A DNA stretch of 54,889 bases from Clostridia bacterium (GTDB lineage Bacteria > Bacillota > Clostridia > TANB77 > CAG-508): assembly GCA_017469445.1 (NCBI GenBank), contig JAFUGK010000015.1:139964-194852 (forward strand), read 5' to 3'. This document shows positions 7,408 through 17,013 of the stretch, one piece after another. Every line of letters starts with the position of its first letter. Position 1 is the first letter of the stretch. Made by a program: the position numbers and the translations under genes. A model generated the notes under the pieces. It worked only from the letters and a program-made list of their open reading frames with translations. It ran no database searches and was not told the origin of the DNA.

Positions 7408-9639
7408 TTACATATTTATAACTAATGCTGGGCGGAAGCCGTGAGCGGTGTTGCTTGCTCCACCAGTGCATCCCGAAGAAAGCACACCTGCACTATTTGA
7501 AGAAGCAAGTCCATTTCCTCTTAATATACATGTAACTCCAATGTGTCCAATTCTTAAAGAATCATTATCCCATAATTTTCCATTTGTTTGTGTTGCTGAT
7601 TTAGGTTGTACTGTATCCGTATAGAAGCCTCTATTATTATCAATATCTACTCCATAATAGCTAAAACTCCCTGCTACTTCATTCATCCCAATTCCTCTAC
7701 ATAATGACATATTATTCCATGTGGCTGCTGTTATTCTTAATCTTGCAGCATTATATTTTTCTGCATTTAAGTTTGTATCCCATAACTCACTTTGTGTTTT
7801 CGTTTCATTTTCATCTATTACTATTGCATTATTTTTTTCTTCTTCGCTTACTTCATATTTGTTCCAATATTTTGCGTACCCAGTATTTAATTCATTATTT
7901 GTAAAAAATGTTGCATTTGAACTATTTCCATAAGTATTTAAACTGTCATTTTTATTATTTAAATATCCTGCTATTCTTTCCCAAGATCCTCCTGCCATAT
8001 CATATACACCATATACATTTCCTGTTGTGCTTGAAAGTACTCCAAGTTCAGCATTATATGCATAATTTGAATCATATGTATACATAGCTTCACTTGAACT
8101 GCTTTGTGGTCCTGCACCTGTATATAGATTATAGTAATATGAACTCACTTTTACTCCTGCTCCATTTGTCATTGGTACGCTTCCATAAGGACTATAACAC
8201 AAATATGCTACTGCTCCCCACTCATCGTTTTTTATTAAGTGTGTATCTGTTGAACCTGCTGTCCAACCATAATTTGTATTTTGGCACATTTGCATACAGC
8301 GATATTGACTATCTCCTATGGTTATATGCCTCCAGCTTATTACATTTGGAAGTACTCTAACAGCTGTATTTTCTGTTGGAGCTACTGGTGTACTTGAGCT
8401 CTCACTTGCATTTCCGACTGCTTGTCCATTTTCTACTCCACTTGCTTCAAACTTTGCAACCCAGAATCCATTTAATTCTCTATCCCAGCCACCTTCTGCA
8501 TAATTATTCTTGCTTCCATCTGTAAATACTGGATGAATTATCCAATTTCCTTGTCCTGCGACATCTGAAAATCTTGTAGTTTTTTCATCTGTTGTTAAAT
8601 TTGTATTTTCTTTTAAGAATTTTATATCAATTGTTCCTCTAACATTTTCTCCACCTTGCTGGTATCCACTTGTTATGCAATATGCATATCTTGGTATCCA
8701 CACAAACATGCTTCCCATTGTTGTTACTATTCCATTTTCGTCTATCTCAATCCCATCACTTAACATTACATTTGCCCATTTTTTTTCTGAATAATCATAC
8801 CACTTACCCAAATTACTATCATCAACTTTTTTCCATGCTTTTGCTGTTTCATCATATATTACTGGTAACATTCCTGCAACTATTTCAGGGCTATTACATG
8901 TTACTACTTTAGTTGTTTTTATTGTCTCTCCATTATTCCTATCAATTACTTTCACTGCATATTCAGCAGTTTTTGTTACTGTAAAGCTTGTTCCTTGTAC
9001 TTGTCTCCAATAATCTACTGTAACAGGAGAAGTTGTATTATCTGTAACCTCTGCATAATATATATTAGAGCCATTTATTTGCTCATCATAAACTATATTA
9101 GTTACATTTATTTTAGCTGTTAACCCATAATTATCTTTTGTCAAAGTAAAATCTGGTGCTTCTGTTTCTATCCCACTATATTCAACTATTTGTATACCAT
9201 TCGGTAAATTATATTGGTTATAGTATACATTCCCTTCATATTCTATTTCTAGCACTGAAAAAATTTCTCTTGTTGTAAAATTTATTAATATATTTTCATC
9301 CATTTTTTCTAGTCCTAATTGTTTTAGTGCATTTATGTCATAAAACTTAAAACCTTCACTTGAAGTGTTTCCTAATGCAGTATTAACTTTGGTTTGCATA
9401 TTAGAACTTAAAGTACTTATTTCTTGACCTATATTATTATATGATGTATCACCATTTTGAATTTCTTGGCTAATAATATTTACTCTTGCTTGTACCATAT
9501 TCATTTTTGCAACATATGCTTGAACTTCAAATTCTTTATATGTATCTGATCCAACACTTACTATTATTCCTGTTAATATACTAAGTACTATTATTGTTAT
9601 TGCAAGTGCTATTAAAGTTATACCTTTTTCAGTTTTCAT
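7408..9639 (-). CDS. large secreted pilin-like protein with formylglycine-enzyme/lectin-like C-terminus
   Basis: The 743-aa product begins KTEKGITLIALAITIIVL, a type IV-pilin-like N-terminal segment (Gly before the hydrophobic helix; the usual Glu at +5 is not present). The middle has a MFVWIPRYAYCI block and the C-terminal third carries GVYDMAGGSWERIAGY and a final RGNG...HGFRPALVI, the signature of the FGE-sulfatase/C-type-lectin fold used by DGR target proteins. The protein is probably surface-exposed and binds ligands; enzyme activity is unlikely. The last codons are strikingly GC-rich (see the entry at 7428). RBS AAGGAG lies before the ATG. Confidence 0.8.
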   Translation of the reverse strand: MKTEKGITLIALAITIIVLSILTGIIVSVGSDTYKEFEVQAYVAKMNMVQARVNIISQEIQNGDTSYNNIGQEISTLSSNMQTKVNTALGNTSSEGFKFYDINALKQLGLEKMDENILINFTTREIFSVLEIEYEGNVYYNQYNLPNGIQIVEYSGIETEAPDFTLTKDNYGLTAKINVTNIVYDEQINGSNIYYAEVTDNTTSPVTVDYWRQVQGTSFTVTKTAEYAVKVIDRNNGETIKTTKVVTCNSPEIVAGMLPVIYDETAKAWKKVDDSNLGKWYDYSEKKWANVMLSDGIEIDENGIVTTMGSMFVWIPRYAYCITSGYQQGGENVRGTIDIKFLKENTNLTTDEKTTRFSDVAGQGNWIIHPVFTDGSKNNYAEGGWDRELNGFWVAKFEASGVENGQAVGNASESSSTPVAPTENTAVRVLPNVISWRHITIGDSQYRCMQMCQNTNYGWTAGSTDTHLIKNDEWGAVAYLCYSPYGSVPMTNGAGVKVSSYYYNLYTGAGPQSSSSEAMYTYDSNYAYNAELGVLSSTTGNVYGVYDMAGGSWERIAGYLNNKNDSLNTYGNSSNATFFTNNELNTGYAKYWNKYEVSEEEKNNAIVIDENETKTQSELWDTNLNAEKYNAARLRITAATWNNMSLCRGIGMNEVAGSFSYYGVDIDNNRGFYTDTVQPKSATQTNGKLWDNDSLRIGHIGVTCILRGNGLASSNSAGVLSSGCTGGASNTAHGFRPALVINM
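7428..7497 (-). other. candidate DGR variable region at the gene 3' end
   Basis: About 67 bases just before the stop codon are roughly 63% GC by hand count, in an otherwise very AT-rich gene, and a run of codons ends in C (TGC, AGC, AAC, ACC, CAC, GGC, TTC, CGC). AAC template codons randomised at their first two positions would give this NNC pattern. It sits at the ligand-binding end of the lectin-like fold. The local template does not match it, so another template would be needed. Confidence 0.45.
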
Positions 9640-9662
9640 TTGTTTCTCCTTTTCTAATGACA

Positions 9663-9714
9663 GGGGACACTTCTTTCCTTATGGTCATTTCCACTTTGCT
9701 AAGAAATGTCCCCT
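9663..9714. repeat. structured intergenic repeat C, copy 1
   Basis: The arms GGGGACACTTCTT / AAGAAATGTCCCC pair fully on the minus strand with one wobble. The loop carries TATGGTCAT, and TTAATGATGTCATATTTT follows at 9725; both are shared with the copy at 52511. A third copy is at 16942. Confidence 0.75.
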
Positions 9715-9772
9715 CCCCTTTTGAATTAATGATGTCATATTTTAAAGATGTCTGAGCTTTGTTTTATTATTA

Positions 9773-10855
9773 CTAAATCATAATATTGTCAAATACAAAT
9801 TGTTCTTGCATTCTTTTTAGTGTTTGCTTAATATTTAATGCTCTTATTTCACCAATTCCATCTACCTTATCAAGTTCCTCTATTTCAGCTAATAAAATGT
9901 GTTGGAAAGACTTAAAATACTTTACCAAATTATCTATTATATTTGCAGGTACTTTAGGCACTTTGCTTAATATCCTGTATCCTTTTGGATAAACTGCAAT
10001 TTCTTCATAATTTTCAAAATTTTCATACCCCATTGCTTTTGCAATTGATACCACATTTACACTATTATCACGTATTTCTTCTAATGCTTTTTCAGGAGTT
10101 TTGCGTTTATTTATTTGTGTCATATAATCTTTTATTATTAATAATTCTTCATTTTCTAATCCATCTATTAATTCATCTAATTGCATTTGAACTAAACGTC
10201 CATCAGTTCCAAGTTCATATATGCTCTTCTTTACTTCTTCTACAACCCTCATTACTTTTTCTGCTCTTTGCAAGCAATTTATTACATTATCTAATGTCAC
10301 AATGTCATTAAACTCATATTCATTTAAAATATTTAGATTATTATCAAATACTTTCTTATATTTTTCTAATATTTGTAATGTTTGGTTTGCCTTTGTTATT
10401 ATTTTGGATGTATCTTCTATTGTATACCTTAACTCTCCTTTGAATACAGTTATAATATTCCTTCTTTGAGATATACTTATTACTAAACTACCAGTTTGCT
10501 TTGCAGTACGTTCTGCAGTTCTATGCCTTGTTCCTGTTTCACCAGTTGGTATTGTATGTGATGGCATTATTTGTGCATTTGCAAGTAGTATTTTTTTCAT
10601 ATCACTACTTAAAACAATTGCCCCATCCATTTTTGCAAGTTCATATAGTCTAGCTGGTGTACAATCTTCATTTATATTAAAACCACCATCTACTATATCC
10701 ATTATTTCCTTTGAATCACCAACTATAATTAAAGCTCCTGTTTTGGCCTTAAGTATATTTTCCAAGCCTTCTCTTAAAACTGTACCAGGTGCTATTGTTT
10801 TTAAAATTTCTGTAAGCATATCTTCATTGTTTTGATTTTCTTCCAAAAGTCTCAC
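9773..10855 (-). CDS. disA: DNA integrity scanning diadenylate cyclase DisA
   Basis: The 360-aa product matches DisA over its full length: N-terminal DAC domain with the DGA motif (MDGAIVLSSD) and the RHR motif (TGTRHRTAER), a central helical linker, and a C-terminal helix-hairpin-helix (KVDGIGEIRA). DisA makes cyclic di-AMP from two ATP while moving along DNA, and stops at branched or damaged sites, linking genome integrity to sporulation and cell-wall homeostasis. The start is GTG at 10855, 4 nt after the radA stop, placing APGT at the usual distance from the N-terminus. The radA-disA pairing is typical of Firmicutes and implies cotranscription. Confidence 0.97.
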   Translation of the reverse strand: MRLLEENQNNEDMLTEILKTIAPGTVLREGLENILKAKTGALIIVGDSKEIMDIVDGGFNINEDCTPARLYELAKMDGAIVLSSDMKKILLANAQIMPSHTIPTGETGTRHRTAERTAKQTGSLVISISQRRNIITVFKGELRYTIEDTSKIITKANQTLQILEKYKKVFDNNLNILNEYEFNDIVTLDNVINCLQRAEKVMRVVEEVKKSIYELGTDGRLVQMQLDELIDGLENEELLIIKDYMTQINKRKTPEKALEEIRDNSVNVVSIAKAMGYENFENYEEIAVYPKGYRILSKVPKVPANIIDNLVKYFKSFQHILLAEIEELDKVDGIGEIRALNIKQTLKRMQEQFVFDNIMI

Positions 10856-10859
10856 ATCC

Positions 10860-12222
10860 TTATTTTAAACCTAAAGTTCTCATTGCATCATTAATATTTT
10901 TCACACCTATTATATCTAATTTAAACTTTTCTTTCAATAGCTTTTTATTATTTTCTGGAATAATGCAAGTTTTAAATCCAAGCTTTTCTGCTTCTTTTAA
11001 TCTTTTTTCTATAAGGTTAACTGCCCTTATCTCACCTGTTAGTCCGAACTTCTCCAATTACTACTACATCTTGCTTTATACTAACATTTTTAAAACTTGA
11101 AGCTGCTGCTAGTATTATACCCAAATCTACAGCAGGTTCATTCACTTTTATTCCACCTACTACATTTAGATATACATCTTGGTTTCCCAGCATCAACCCT
11201 GCTTTTTTCTCTAATACAGCTATAAGTAATGTTAATCTGTTGTAATCAACTCCATTTGCAGTTCTCCTTGGAAGTCCAAATATTGTTTGAGATGTTAGTG
11301 CTTGAAATTCTAATAGTAAGCATCTTGTTCCTTCCATACTTGCTACTACTACAGAGCCAGAAGGATTGTCCTCCCTTTCTGAAATTAAAATTGAAGATGG
11401 ATTATCTATTTCTATCATACCATCATTTTGCATTTCGAACATTCCAATCTCATTTGTTGATCCAAACCTATTTTTAACGCCTCTTAAAACTCTATATGAA
11501 AAATATCTTTCACCTTCAAGATACAGTACAGTATCTACCATATGTTCAAGCACTCTAGGGCCTGCTATATTACCATCTTTAGTCACATGGCCTATAATTA
11601 TTGTAGTAACGCCATTAGCTTTGCACATACGCATTATTCTTGCAGTTATTTCTCTAACTTGGCTTACACTTCCAGGTGCAGATGTAACTTCATCTGAATA
11701 CATAGTTTGTATAGAATCTATAATAACAAGTTTTGGTTCCATGTTATTTATAGCTTCTTCAATTAAATCTATATCAGTTTCTGCTAAAAACATAATGTTT
11801 TCACTTTTTATTTTTAATCTATCTGCTCTTATCTTTATTTGCTCTGCAGATTCCTCTCCAGATATGTATAGCACTTTTCCATCTACATTTACCTTGTCGC
11901 AAATCTGCAAAATTAAAGTAGACTTACCTATACCAGGCTCTCCACCTAATAAAACAAGTGAGCCTTCAACAAGCCCCCCTCCAAGTACCCTATTTAATTC
12001 TTCAATACCAGTAGAAATCCTAGTCGTTTTCTTGCTTTCAACACTATTTAAACTTTGAGGTGTAACAGATTTTCTTTTATCTAATTTACTTGCTCCTGGC
12101 TCTTTAGCCACCTTTTCCTCATAAAAGCTATTCCACTCGTTACATCCAGGGCACTTTCCAAGCCATTTAGCAGACTCATATCCACAACTACTGCACACAA
12201 ATACAGTCTTCGCCTTTGCCAT
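10860..12222 (-). pseudogene. radA: DNA repair protein RadA, single-base frameshift
   Basis: The first 396 codons encode a Cys4 zinc finger (CSSCGYESAKWLGKCPGC), a RecA-like ATPase with Walker A GGEPGIGKST, the RadA motif KNRFG, and the start of the Lon-like domain, then leave the frame at VVVIGEV. The missing C-terminus continues in another frame from about 11057 as GLTGEIRAVNLIEKR. Removing one base (the extra G near 11046 on the plus strand) gives GEVGLTGEIRAV and 453 aa, the normal RadA length. RadA promotes branch migration in recombination repair. Start: ATG with AGGAGG 4 nt upstream. A break in so conserved a gene may well be a sequence error; if real it removes about 65 residues of the Lon-like domain. 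Confidence 0.93.
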
Positions 12223-12232
12223 AATTCCTCCT

Positions 12233-12274
12233 TGGGGACGTTTCTAAATTGGGATTCATTCCCAATCTGGGACA
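12233..12274. repeat. REP palindrome beside the RAYT gene (3' side)
   Basis: Contains GGGGACGTTTCTAAATTGGG and a hairpin ATTGGGA/TCCCAAT, then CTGGGACA. The same words make up the right-hand repeat at 13105 and the dispersed copies at 36349 and 42127. It overlaps the radA ribosome binding region. Confidence 0.85.
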
Positions 12275-12278
12275 CATC

Positions 12279-13052
12279 TTAATTCATAATATTTTTTATT
12301 GTTTTATGGTTTAATCCAGTAATTCTACCTATCTGGTTCGCAGATGTTCCTCTAATCCCCTTTAATTTTTTTAACATCTCATTTCTTATAGATACATTGT
12401 ATTTACTAATATCATTTATGCTATCTATTCTTAATGTTTTTTCAATTATATTCTTTAGTTCTTCATCTGTCAATTTATTTATCATTTCATATTCTACAAA
12501 ATCATTCATTTCTTCAGGTTTTATCATAGTATTGAACTCTTTAAAAGCCTTTCTTGCTTCTACCACATCTTTTTCAAACATACTAAGTATAAAACTAGTA
12601 TCCGTTATATTTTCTCCATATAAGTATTCTTTGTAACTACTCCAATTATACTCTTCAGTTTTAGCTATTTTAGCTTTTTCTGGATTTCTATGAATATATC
12701 TTTGGACATTAAGTAGGTATCGTTCATCTTCAACACACCTACTATTAAACCTATTTTGAAACAAATGACCTACTCTGTGGTATTTTTTATTGAAATATAA
12801 TGAATATGCGACTGCAAAACTTTGGATTGCTTTAGAAATATTATCTTTATTGTCTTTAATTAATAAATGTATGTGGTTGCTCATTAAACAATAAGCATAA
12901 ATACTATATTCGTATTTTTCTTTCGTTCTTTTTAATTCTTCTATAATTTTTCTTTTGTCATTGGAATCTAAAAAGATATCTTTCTTCTCTATTCCCCTTA
13001 AAATAATGTGATATACACCTGTTGAACTTATTTGTCTTGCTATTCTAGCCAA
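12279..13052 (-). CDS. REP-associated tyrosine transposase (RAYT), Y1 family
   Basis: The 257-aa product has the Y1 transposase layout: STGVYHIILRG near the N-terminus, the metal-binding His pair in YCLMSNHIHLLI, RVGHLFQNRF, and the catalytic Tyr in VQRYIHRNPEKA followed by WSSYKEYL. A C-terminal helix-turn-helix (SANQIGRITGLNHKTIKNI) probably adds DNA binding. RAYTs are single-copy, domesticated IS200/IS605 relatives that nick REP hairpins and spread them. I start it at TTG 13052 (AAGGAG 7 nt upstream, giving (M)ARIARQISSTG); the frame stays open to 13181 only because it reads through the adjacent REP repeats. Matching palindromes flank it on both sides. Confidence 0.9.
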   Translation of the reverse strand: MARIARQISSTGVYHIILRGIEKKDIFLDSNDKRKIIEELKRTKEKYEYSIYAYCLMSNHIHLLIKDNKDNISKAIQSFAVAYSLYFNKKYHRVGHLFQNRFNSRCVEDERYLLNVQRYIHRNPEKAKIAKTEEYNWSSYKEYLYGENITDTSFILSMFEKDVVEARKAFKEFNTMIKPEEMNDFVEYEMINKLTDEELKNIIEKTLRIDSINDISKYNVSIRNEMLKKLKGIRGTSANQIGRITGLNHKTIKNIMN

Positions 13053-13104
13053 ATAACTCACTCCTTTTTGTAAATTATTTAGCCCCCAATTTTTTCTTAA
13101 CATA

Positions 13105-13182
13105 TGTCCCAAATTGGGAATAGCTCCCAAAAAGGAAACGTCCCCAATTGGGAAAGGTTCCCAATTAGGAAACGTCCCCAAG
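13105..13182. repeat. REP repeat pair beside the RAYT gene (5' side)
   Basis: Two hairpins, TTGGGAATAGCTCCCAA and AATTGGGAAAGGTTCCCAATT, are each followed by a GGAAACGTCCCC box. They occupy the whole interval between the GH15 gene and the transposase and supply the end of the GH15 reading frame. Confidence 0.85.
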
Positions 13183-15057
13183 TAAGCGGTTTAGTGTTAT
13201 GACAAACATTGCATGTGACCAGCCTAATCCTATTACCCATGCTGGTTTTAGTGTGTTGTTATCTATTTGTTCTGCTAAGTAGCCATGTGGTGTTGCTGTT
13301 TTTACTACAAAGTCTAAGCATTTTTTTGCTTCTGCTCTTTCTCCTTTGTCTAAGTAATAGTTTGCAAGCCATAGTGTTGCTATTACCCACGGATTTCCTC
13401 CTATATAGCTATCTCCTTCGTATCTTAAATATCCTCCTGTATATGTTCTAAGTGTTAAGTTCATTCTTTCTACTGTGTTTGATATGTTTTTTTCTGTTGC
13501 TTTGAATACTTTAAATGGATATACTAATCCAAGTAAACTTATATCCATTTTACTGTCTTTTAAGCTTCTTACAAATGTTTTTCTCTCTTCATCATACATA
13601 TTTTTTATTATGTATTCTTTTATTTGTCTTAATTTTTTGTCTAGTCTTCTGTTTGCTTTTGCTATTTGTTCTAATTTTAATCTGTTTTCTTCATACATTG
13701 GTTTTACTATTTCATACATTTTAAGGATTGCTTCAAATGCTGCAAATATAGCTGCTAATGAATATGCATGAACTGATTCTGATTCTTCCCATATATCATA
13801 ACTATATTGAAATTTGTTTTCTCCTTCTATTAAGTCTTCCACATATCTTTCAAGAAAATGTACTGCTTTTTCGCACATTTTTAAATTGTCTTTGACAAAT
13901 TTATCATCTTTTGTTATTAAATAGTGATTATATACTCCATATACTACAGATGCTGTTTCGTCTACTTGATACCCCCAACATGGTGCTAACGTTCCATCTG
14001 TATAAAAGCGCTGTTCCCACATTCCGTCTTTGCCTTGTGTATTCTTACAAAAGTTTTTATAAAATTTTTCTGTAAATTTTTCCATTCCCAATATATCAAA
14101 TGCTTCTGTAATTGATACTGCATCCCTTGGCCAGCAATATGAATATCTTCCGCATTTTGTTCTATCTTCATCTACTTCTATTGCTGCTGATATTCCTCCT
14201 GTTTCTTCATTTACTATTAATGGGTATAGCAATATTGTTCTAGCATATATTTTGTATAATTTTTCATAATATTCATTTTTATTTTCATCTATTTCTATTT
14301 TAGTATGAGCCTTAACAAATTTTCTCCAATATTTTTTTGTATTGTCTAGCTCTACTTTCATATCCATTTTTCGAATTTCTTCTAGTTTTTGTATTAATTC
14401 TAAGTTCTTACTATTTTCACATATATATATGCATATATCTAAATTTTTTTTCTCTCCTGGTTTTAATATTCCTAAACTATAGCTTATAGCAGAGTCGTTA
14501 GACATTCCAACATAGTCTTTTCCACCTATTTCTCCGCTTTCTATATTTTCTTTAACATTATTTATTTGGAAACTACTTGGTGTTTCTTTTGAAAAAATTG
14601 CCACTGTATAGTCATGTGTATATTGCATAAGTGCCTCTTCTTTATATGCACCACTTACCTGATTATTTGAATTTGTAAGAAGCCCTGAATGCAATAATAA
14701 GCTTACATTTAGGTCTATATTGTGCTTATTTTCAAAAACATATCTTTTAACTAATACATTTTCTTTATTAGGTACAAAATCTGTTTGAGTAACTTTTATT
14801 TTAAAATATGAATTTTCTATTTCTGTATTTAATACATTTGTATCTTTTGAATAATACTGATTATATGTATTGTTTATATCTTCATGTAAATATATAATAC
14901 CAGAATCATTTATTTTCATACCTACATCTAGAAAATCCACAAATTGCTTGTAGTCTGATTGCGGATAAAATAATCTTAACAATTCACCTTTCTCACTAAA
15001 ACTTGCTACCATATTCTTATTTCCAATTATTGCATTATTAAAATACTTATTTTTCAT
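13165..15057 (-). CDS. glycoside hydrolase family 15 (glucoamylase/trehalase-like)
   Basis: The 630-aa product has an N-terminal beta-sandwich of about 250 residues and a C-terminal alpha/alpha-barrel with GH15 landmarks: GRYSYCWPRDA, the acid region YDIWEESE, and the second carboxylate region YLAEQID near the end. Family members hydrolyse alpha-glucosidic bonds from the non-reducing end. The substrate here (maltodextrin, isomaltose or trehalose) cannot be told. No signal peptide is visible, so it is probably cytoplasmic and may act on stored glycogen. RBS AAGGAG before ATG. The last residues GDVS and the stop codon are encoded by the neighbouring REP repeat, showing that the repeat altered the natural C-terminus. 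Confidence 0.9.
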   Translation of the reverse strand: MKNKYFNNAIIGNKNMVASFSEKGELLRLFYPQSDYKQFVDFLDVGMKINDSGIIYLHEDINNTYNQYYSKDTNVLNTEIENSYFKIKVTQTDFVPNKENVLVKRYVFENKHNIDLNVSLLLHSGLLTNSNNQVSGAYKEEALMQYTHDYTVAIFSKETPSSFQINNVKENIESGEIGGKDYVGMSNDSAISYSLGILKPGEKKNLDICIYICENSKNLELIQKLEEIRKMDMKVELDNTKKYWRKFVKAHTKIEIDENKNEYYEKLYKIYARTILLYPLIVNEETGGISAAIEVDEDRTKCGRYSYCWPRDAVSITEAFDILGMEKFTEKFYKNFCKNTQGKDGMWEQRFYTDGTLAPCWGYQVDETASVVYGVYNHYLITKDDKFVKDNLKMCEKAVHFLERYVEDLIEGENKFQYSYDIWEESESVHAYSLAAIFAAFEAILKMYEIVKPMYEENRLKLEQIAKANRRLDKKLRQIKEYIIKNMYDEERKTFVRSLKDSKMDISLLGLVYPFKVFKATEKNISNTVERMNLTLRTYTGGYLRYEGDSYIGGNPWVIATLWLANYYLDKGERAEAKKCLDFVVKTATPHGYLAEQIDNNTLKPAWVIGLGWSHAMFVITLNRLLGDVS

Positions 15058-15140
15058 TTTTTACTCCTTTGTTATTTTATGTGGTCTAGCCTTCGCTGTC
15101 ACGATCGAATACTATCCGCCCCTATAAATTATTACACATA

Positions 15141-15221
15141 GTAGCCAAACGTAGGCGTTGCATTTTTCTTTCGAATACCTGGAGAAAGAAAACATCCAAC
15201 GCCGGCTAAGATTTGGCGGAT
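15141..15221. repeat. structured intergenic repeat B, copy 2
   Basis: 81 bp, nearly identical to the copy at 6430. The outer pair is GCCAAA/TTTGGC here instead of GCCCAA/TTGGGC, a compensated change. It starts 49 nt past the stop of the MBL-fold gene. Confidence 0.85.
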
Positions 15222-15269
15222 TAATGTGCTATACTGAACGCATAACAACAATTATCATTTGAACTTATC

Positions 15270-16919
15270 CTATCCGCCGATAATATCAACAATACGCTTC
15301 TCTAACTCCTTAACCTTATCATTTAATTTAGCTAATTCTTCATCTTTTGCATCTTCTGAAAGCATTGTATCTTTTATTATGTCTCCCATATCATCAATTT
15401 CTTCTTTTAATGTTTCAACTCTTTCTAGAATTGCTAGACGAAGATATTTATATTTATCTGGAATTTCTATCTTCTCTAACAATCTTAATTCATCATTTAA
15501 TTCGTATACATCACCAAAATCTGGTATTGTCACTGGTATTTTTGTTGTTTCTAATAATTTTTCTTTTAATACACGTTGCCCTTCTGGCTCACCATGTACT
15601 AAGAAAATATGCTTTGGTTTTGTTATAAACGAATATACAAAGTTTAAAAGCCACTCTTGGTCTGCATGTCCTGAATATCCTTCTATATACTCTATTCTTG
15701 CGTTTACAGCAATTTCTTCTCCAAATATTTTTACTTTTTTTGCCCCATCTACTATAGTTCTTCCAAGTGTTCCTGGTGCTTGATATCCAACAAATAGTAT
15801 TGTATTATTAGGATTCCACAAATTATGTTTTAAATGATGTTTTATTCTTCCTACCTCGCACATACCACTTGCAGATATTATTATAGATGTATTTGCCGTT
15901 TCATTTAATGCTTTAGATTCTTCTGCACTTCTTGTAAACTGAAGTCCAGGAAATTCTAGTGGATTATCTCCGCTTTCTATTTCTTTTCTTACTTCTTCAT
16001 CAAACAAATCCATATTCTCTCTAAACACTTCTGTTGCAGAAATTGCAAGTGGACTATCCACAAACACTTGTGCTTCCATTAATTTTGTATATTTTGCCTT
16101 AAATTCTTCGTTATCTGCATTTCTATCTTTTAATTTATTCAATTCATATAGTATTTCCTGTGTTCTTCCTACTGCAAATGATGGTATAACTACATTTCCA
16201 CCTTTATCTAGTGTCTCTGAGACTATATCCAAGAATAATTCTGCTTTATCATCATTTCTCATATGTAATCTATTTCCATATGTTGATTCCATTACTAAAT
16301 AATCTGCATTATCTATCATTGTTGGTGAATCCAAAAGCGGAATATCATTATTTCCTAAATCACCTGTAAATACAACTTTTTTGGTTTCTCCATCTTCTGT
16401 AACCCATACTTCTATTATACTTGAGCCTAACATATGCCCTGCATCATTAAATCTTACCTTTATATCATCTGTAATTTCAATTATTTCATCATATTTTACT
16501 GGATGAAATACCTCCATACATTTTATTGCATCTTCTGCTGTATAAAGTGGAGGAAGTTCTGGCAATCCTTCTCTTCTTCTTTTTCTATTTTTCCACTCAA
16601 CTTCGTTTTCTTGAATATGTCCACTATCTGGAAGCATTATTGAGCATAAATCACAAGTTGCTTTTGTCGCATATACATCTGCTCTAAATCCTTCATTATA
16701 TAATTTAGGTATTCTTCCAGAGTGATCTATATGTGCATGTGTTAATAGCATAAAATCTAGTGTTTTTGGATCGTATGCAAAATCTTCTTCATTTTTCCAT
16801 TCATCCACTGCTTTACCTTGGTATAATCCACAATCTACTATAAATTTTTTCCCTGCTCCTTCTACTAAAAAGTTTGAGCCTGTAACTGTTTTTGCAGCTC
16901 CTAAAAAAGTTATTTTCAT
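15270..16919 (-). CDS. MBL-fold beta-CASP ribonuclease (CPSF/YSH1-like)
   Basis: The 549-aa product starts KITFLGAAKTVTGSNF and carries the metallo-beta-lactamase zinc motif LLTHAHIDHSG, AGHMLGSS, VVFTGDLG, the beta-CASP block with VIPSFAVGRTQEIL, and the C-terminal GYSGHADQ and HIFLVHGEPEGQ motifs of the RNA-specificity region. Enzymes of this group act as zinc-dependent endo- or 5'-exoribonucleases in RNA processing. It resembles the CPSF-73/archaeal type more than RNase J. A coiled-coil tail of about 60 charged residues is unusual and may mediate dimerisation. Start ATG 16919 with the RBS-like GGAGGG upstream. Confidence 0.9.
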   Translation of the reverse strand: MKITFLGAAKTVTGSNFLVEGAGKKFIVDCGLYQGKAVDEWKNEEDFAYDPKTLDFMLLTHAHIDHSGRIPKLYNEGFRADVYATKATCDLCSIMLPDSGHIQENEVEWKNRKRRREGLPELPPLYTAEDAIKCMEVFHPVKYDEIIEITDDIKVRFNDAGHMLGSSIIEVWVTEDGETKKVVFTGDLGNNDIPLLDSPTMIDNADYLVMESTYGNRLHMRNDDKAELFLDIVSETLDKGGNVVIPSFAVGRTQEILYELNKLKDRNADNEEFKAKYTKLMEAQVFVDSPLAISATEVFRENMDLFDEEVRKEIESGDNPLEFPGLQFTRSAEESKALNETANTSIIISASGMCEVGRIKHHLKHNLWNPNNTILFVGYQAPGTLGRTIVDGAKKVKIFGEEIAVNARIEYIEGYSGHADQEWLLNFVYSFITKPKHIFLVHGEPEGQRVLKEKLLETTKIPVTIPDFGDVYELNDELRLLEKIEIPDKYKYLRLAILERVETLKEEIDDMGDIIKDTMLSEDAKDEELAKLNDKVKELEKRIVDIIGG

Positions 16920-16941
16920 TTGTACCCTCCTATTAATGTCA

Positions 16942-16993
16942 GGTGACGCATCTTAAAATATGTTCTAGCTTTAGGGCTAAGATACATCCCCTA
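16942..16993. repeat. structured intergenic repeat C, copy 2
   Basis: The arms GGTGACGCATCTTA / TAAGATACATCCCC pair on the minus strand using G-T wobbles, as in the copy at 52511. It lies between the beta-CASP gene start and repeat B copy 3. Confidence 0.75.
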
Positions 16994-17013
16994 CCCTTTA
17001 TTATTTTTACTAA

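Noticed and set aside
13053..13181. N-terminal extension of the RAYT protein to an ATG at 13181
   Set aside because: The extra residues are a reading of the REP palindromes; a TTG at 13052 with AAGGAG upstream gives a normal family start.
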